Below, piece by piece: positions 63,770 to 64,000 of a DNA stretch of 64,000 nt. The number at the start of each line of letters is the position of its first letter. Within the stretch, counting starts at the first letter, position 1. The position numbers and the translations under genes are program-made. A model generated the notes under the pieces. It worked only from the letters and a program-made list of their open reading frames with translations, was not told the DNA's origin and did no database searches. This stretch comes from Niabella aurantiaca DSM 17617 (lineage in GTDB: Bacteria > Bacteroidota > Bacteroidia > Chitinophagales > Chitinophagaceae), in the NCBI RefSeq assembly GCF_000374125.1, contig NZ_KB893645.1:109-64108 (forward strand). The letters run 5' to 3'.

Positions 63770-64000
63770 ATGAAAAATAGACTACTTTTCATTGTTATGG
63801 TTTTGCTCACCTTAACCTGCTGCAAAAAGTTCCTGGATAAAAAGACTAATAATTCAATTGCCGTTCCGGAGAAACTGGAAGACCTGCAGGCGCTTCTAGA
63901 CGATCAGGAGGTTATGAACAAGGGTGTTAGCCCTTCTTTGTCTGAATGTTTTGGCGATGACTATTTTCATACAGAAACGAGTTTTAATAACCTGGCCCCT
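63770..64000 (+). CDS. SusD/RagB-family lipoprotein, 5' end only
   Basis: The first 77 residues of a SusD-like surface lipoprotein; the gene runs past the window end. A signal sequence with lipobox L-T-C at residues 15-17 is followed by C-K-K-F-L-D-K-K-T-N-N-S, the typical SusD start, and then P-E-K-L-E-D-L-Q-A-L-L-D, the first helix of the family. It starts 17 bp after the SusC stop, as in most SusCD pairs. Confidence 0.88.
   Translation, partial: MKNRLLFIVMVLLTLTCCKKFLDKKTNNSIAVPEKLEDLQALLDDQEVMNKGVSPSLSECFGDDYFHTETSFNNLAP

Overview
The window reads as chromosomal DNA from a soil- or plant-associated member of the Bacteroidota, most likely family Chitinophagaceae (Niabella or a close relative; the genus is a guess). 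Evidence includes SusC/SusD-type genes, A-rich translation starts rather than strong Shine-Dalgarno sites, lipoboxes followed by charged residues, a Bacteroidota-style T6SS cargo set with a DUF4280 (PAAR-like) protein, and a very large number of secreted carbohydrate-active enzymes. No rRNA, tRNA, CRISPR array, transposase or integrase was seen.

Layout. (1) 1-5025: a type VI secretion cargo operon of vgrG 3' end, unknown protein, PAAR-like tip, GHSQG lipase effector and lipoprotein (probable immunity). (2) 5445-15260: mixed genes. These are a lipoprotein, a catalytically dead S41 peptidase relative, a secreted PHP/CehA-like protein, a YceH family protein, a DoxX-like protein, an ECF sigma factor translationally coupled to folE, an SRPBCC protein, an unusual HAD phosphatase with SerA-like and ACT domains, a heparinase-I-fold lyase and a small membrane protein. 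(3) 15478-33550: first half of a large glycan locus. It holds a GH141-like beta-helix enzyme fused to a rhamnose-mutarotase domain, a Gfo/Idh/MocA dehydrogenase, an SSS symporter, GH78, GH127, then a RuBisCO-like protein, a DUF1537 kinase, an Asp/Glu-racemase-fold protein, a BASS transporter and GH106. (4) 34180-37778: two minus-strand envelope proteins and a DPP4-like S9 peptidase. (5) 38214-56491: second half of the glycan locus. It holds GH140 (apiosidase family), GH43, a beta-propeller protein, an (alpha/alpha)6 hydrolase, an SGNH acetylesterase, GH2, GH78, DUF3826, a sialidase-like protein, a DapA/NAL-family lyase and an esterase. (6) 56751-64000: a secreted TIM-barrel isomerase-like protein, a FMN hydroxy-acid oxidase, a small HTH regulator, then TlpA-like thioredoxin, SusC and the start of SusD.

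How the genes fit together. The enzyme set (GH140, GH141, GH127, GH106, two GH78, GH2, GH43, sialidase-like, acetylesterase) matches the side-chain chemistry of pectic rhamnogalacturonan II (RG-II), which carries apiose, aceric acid, rhamnose, fucose, Kdo and Dha. Embedded in it is an intracellular module (RuBisCO-like protein, DUF1537 kinase, racemase-fold protein, BASS transporter, possibly the Gfo/Idh/MocA dehydrogenase) resembling the apionate/3-oxo-isoapionate branch of D-apiose catabolism. My central hypothesis is that the locus couples release of rare branched sugars from RG-II to their catabolism. The DapA-like lyase beside the sialidase-like protein could do the same for Kdo or Dha. 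Neither substrate can be proved from sequence alone.

The intergenic regions are rich in short dispersed repeats and hairpins. Two secreted enzymes appear to have their signal-peptide N-termini encoded by one of these repeats.
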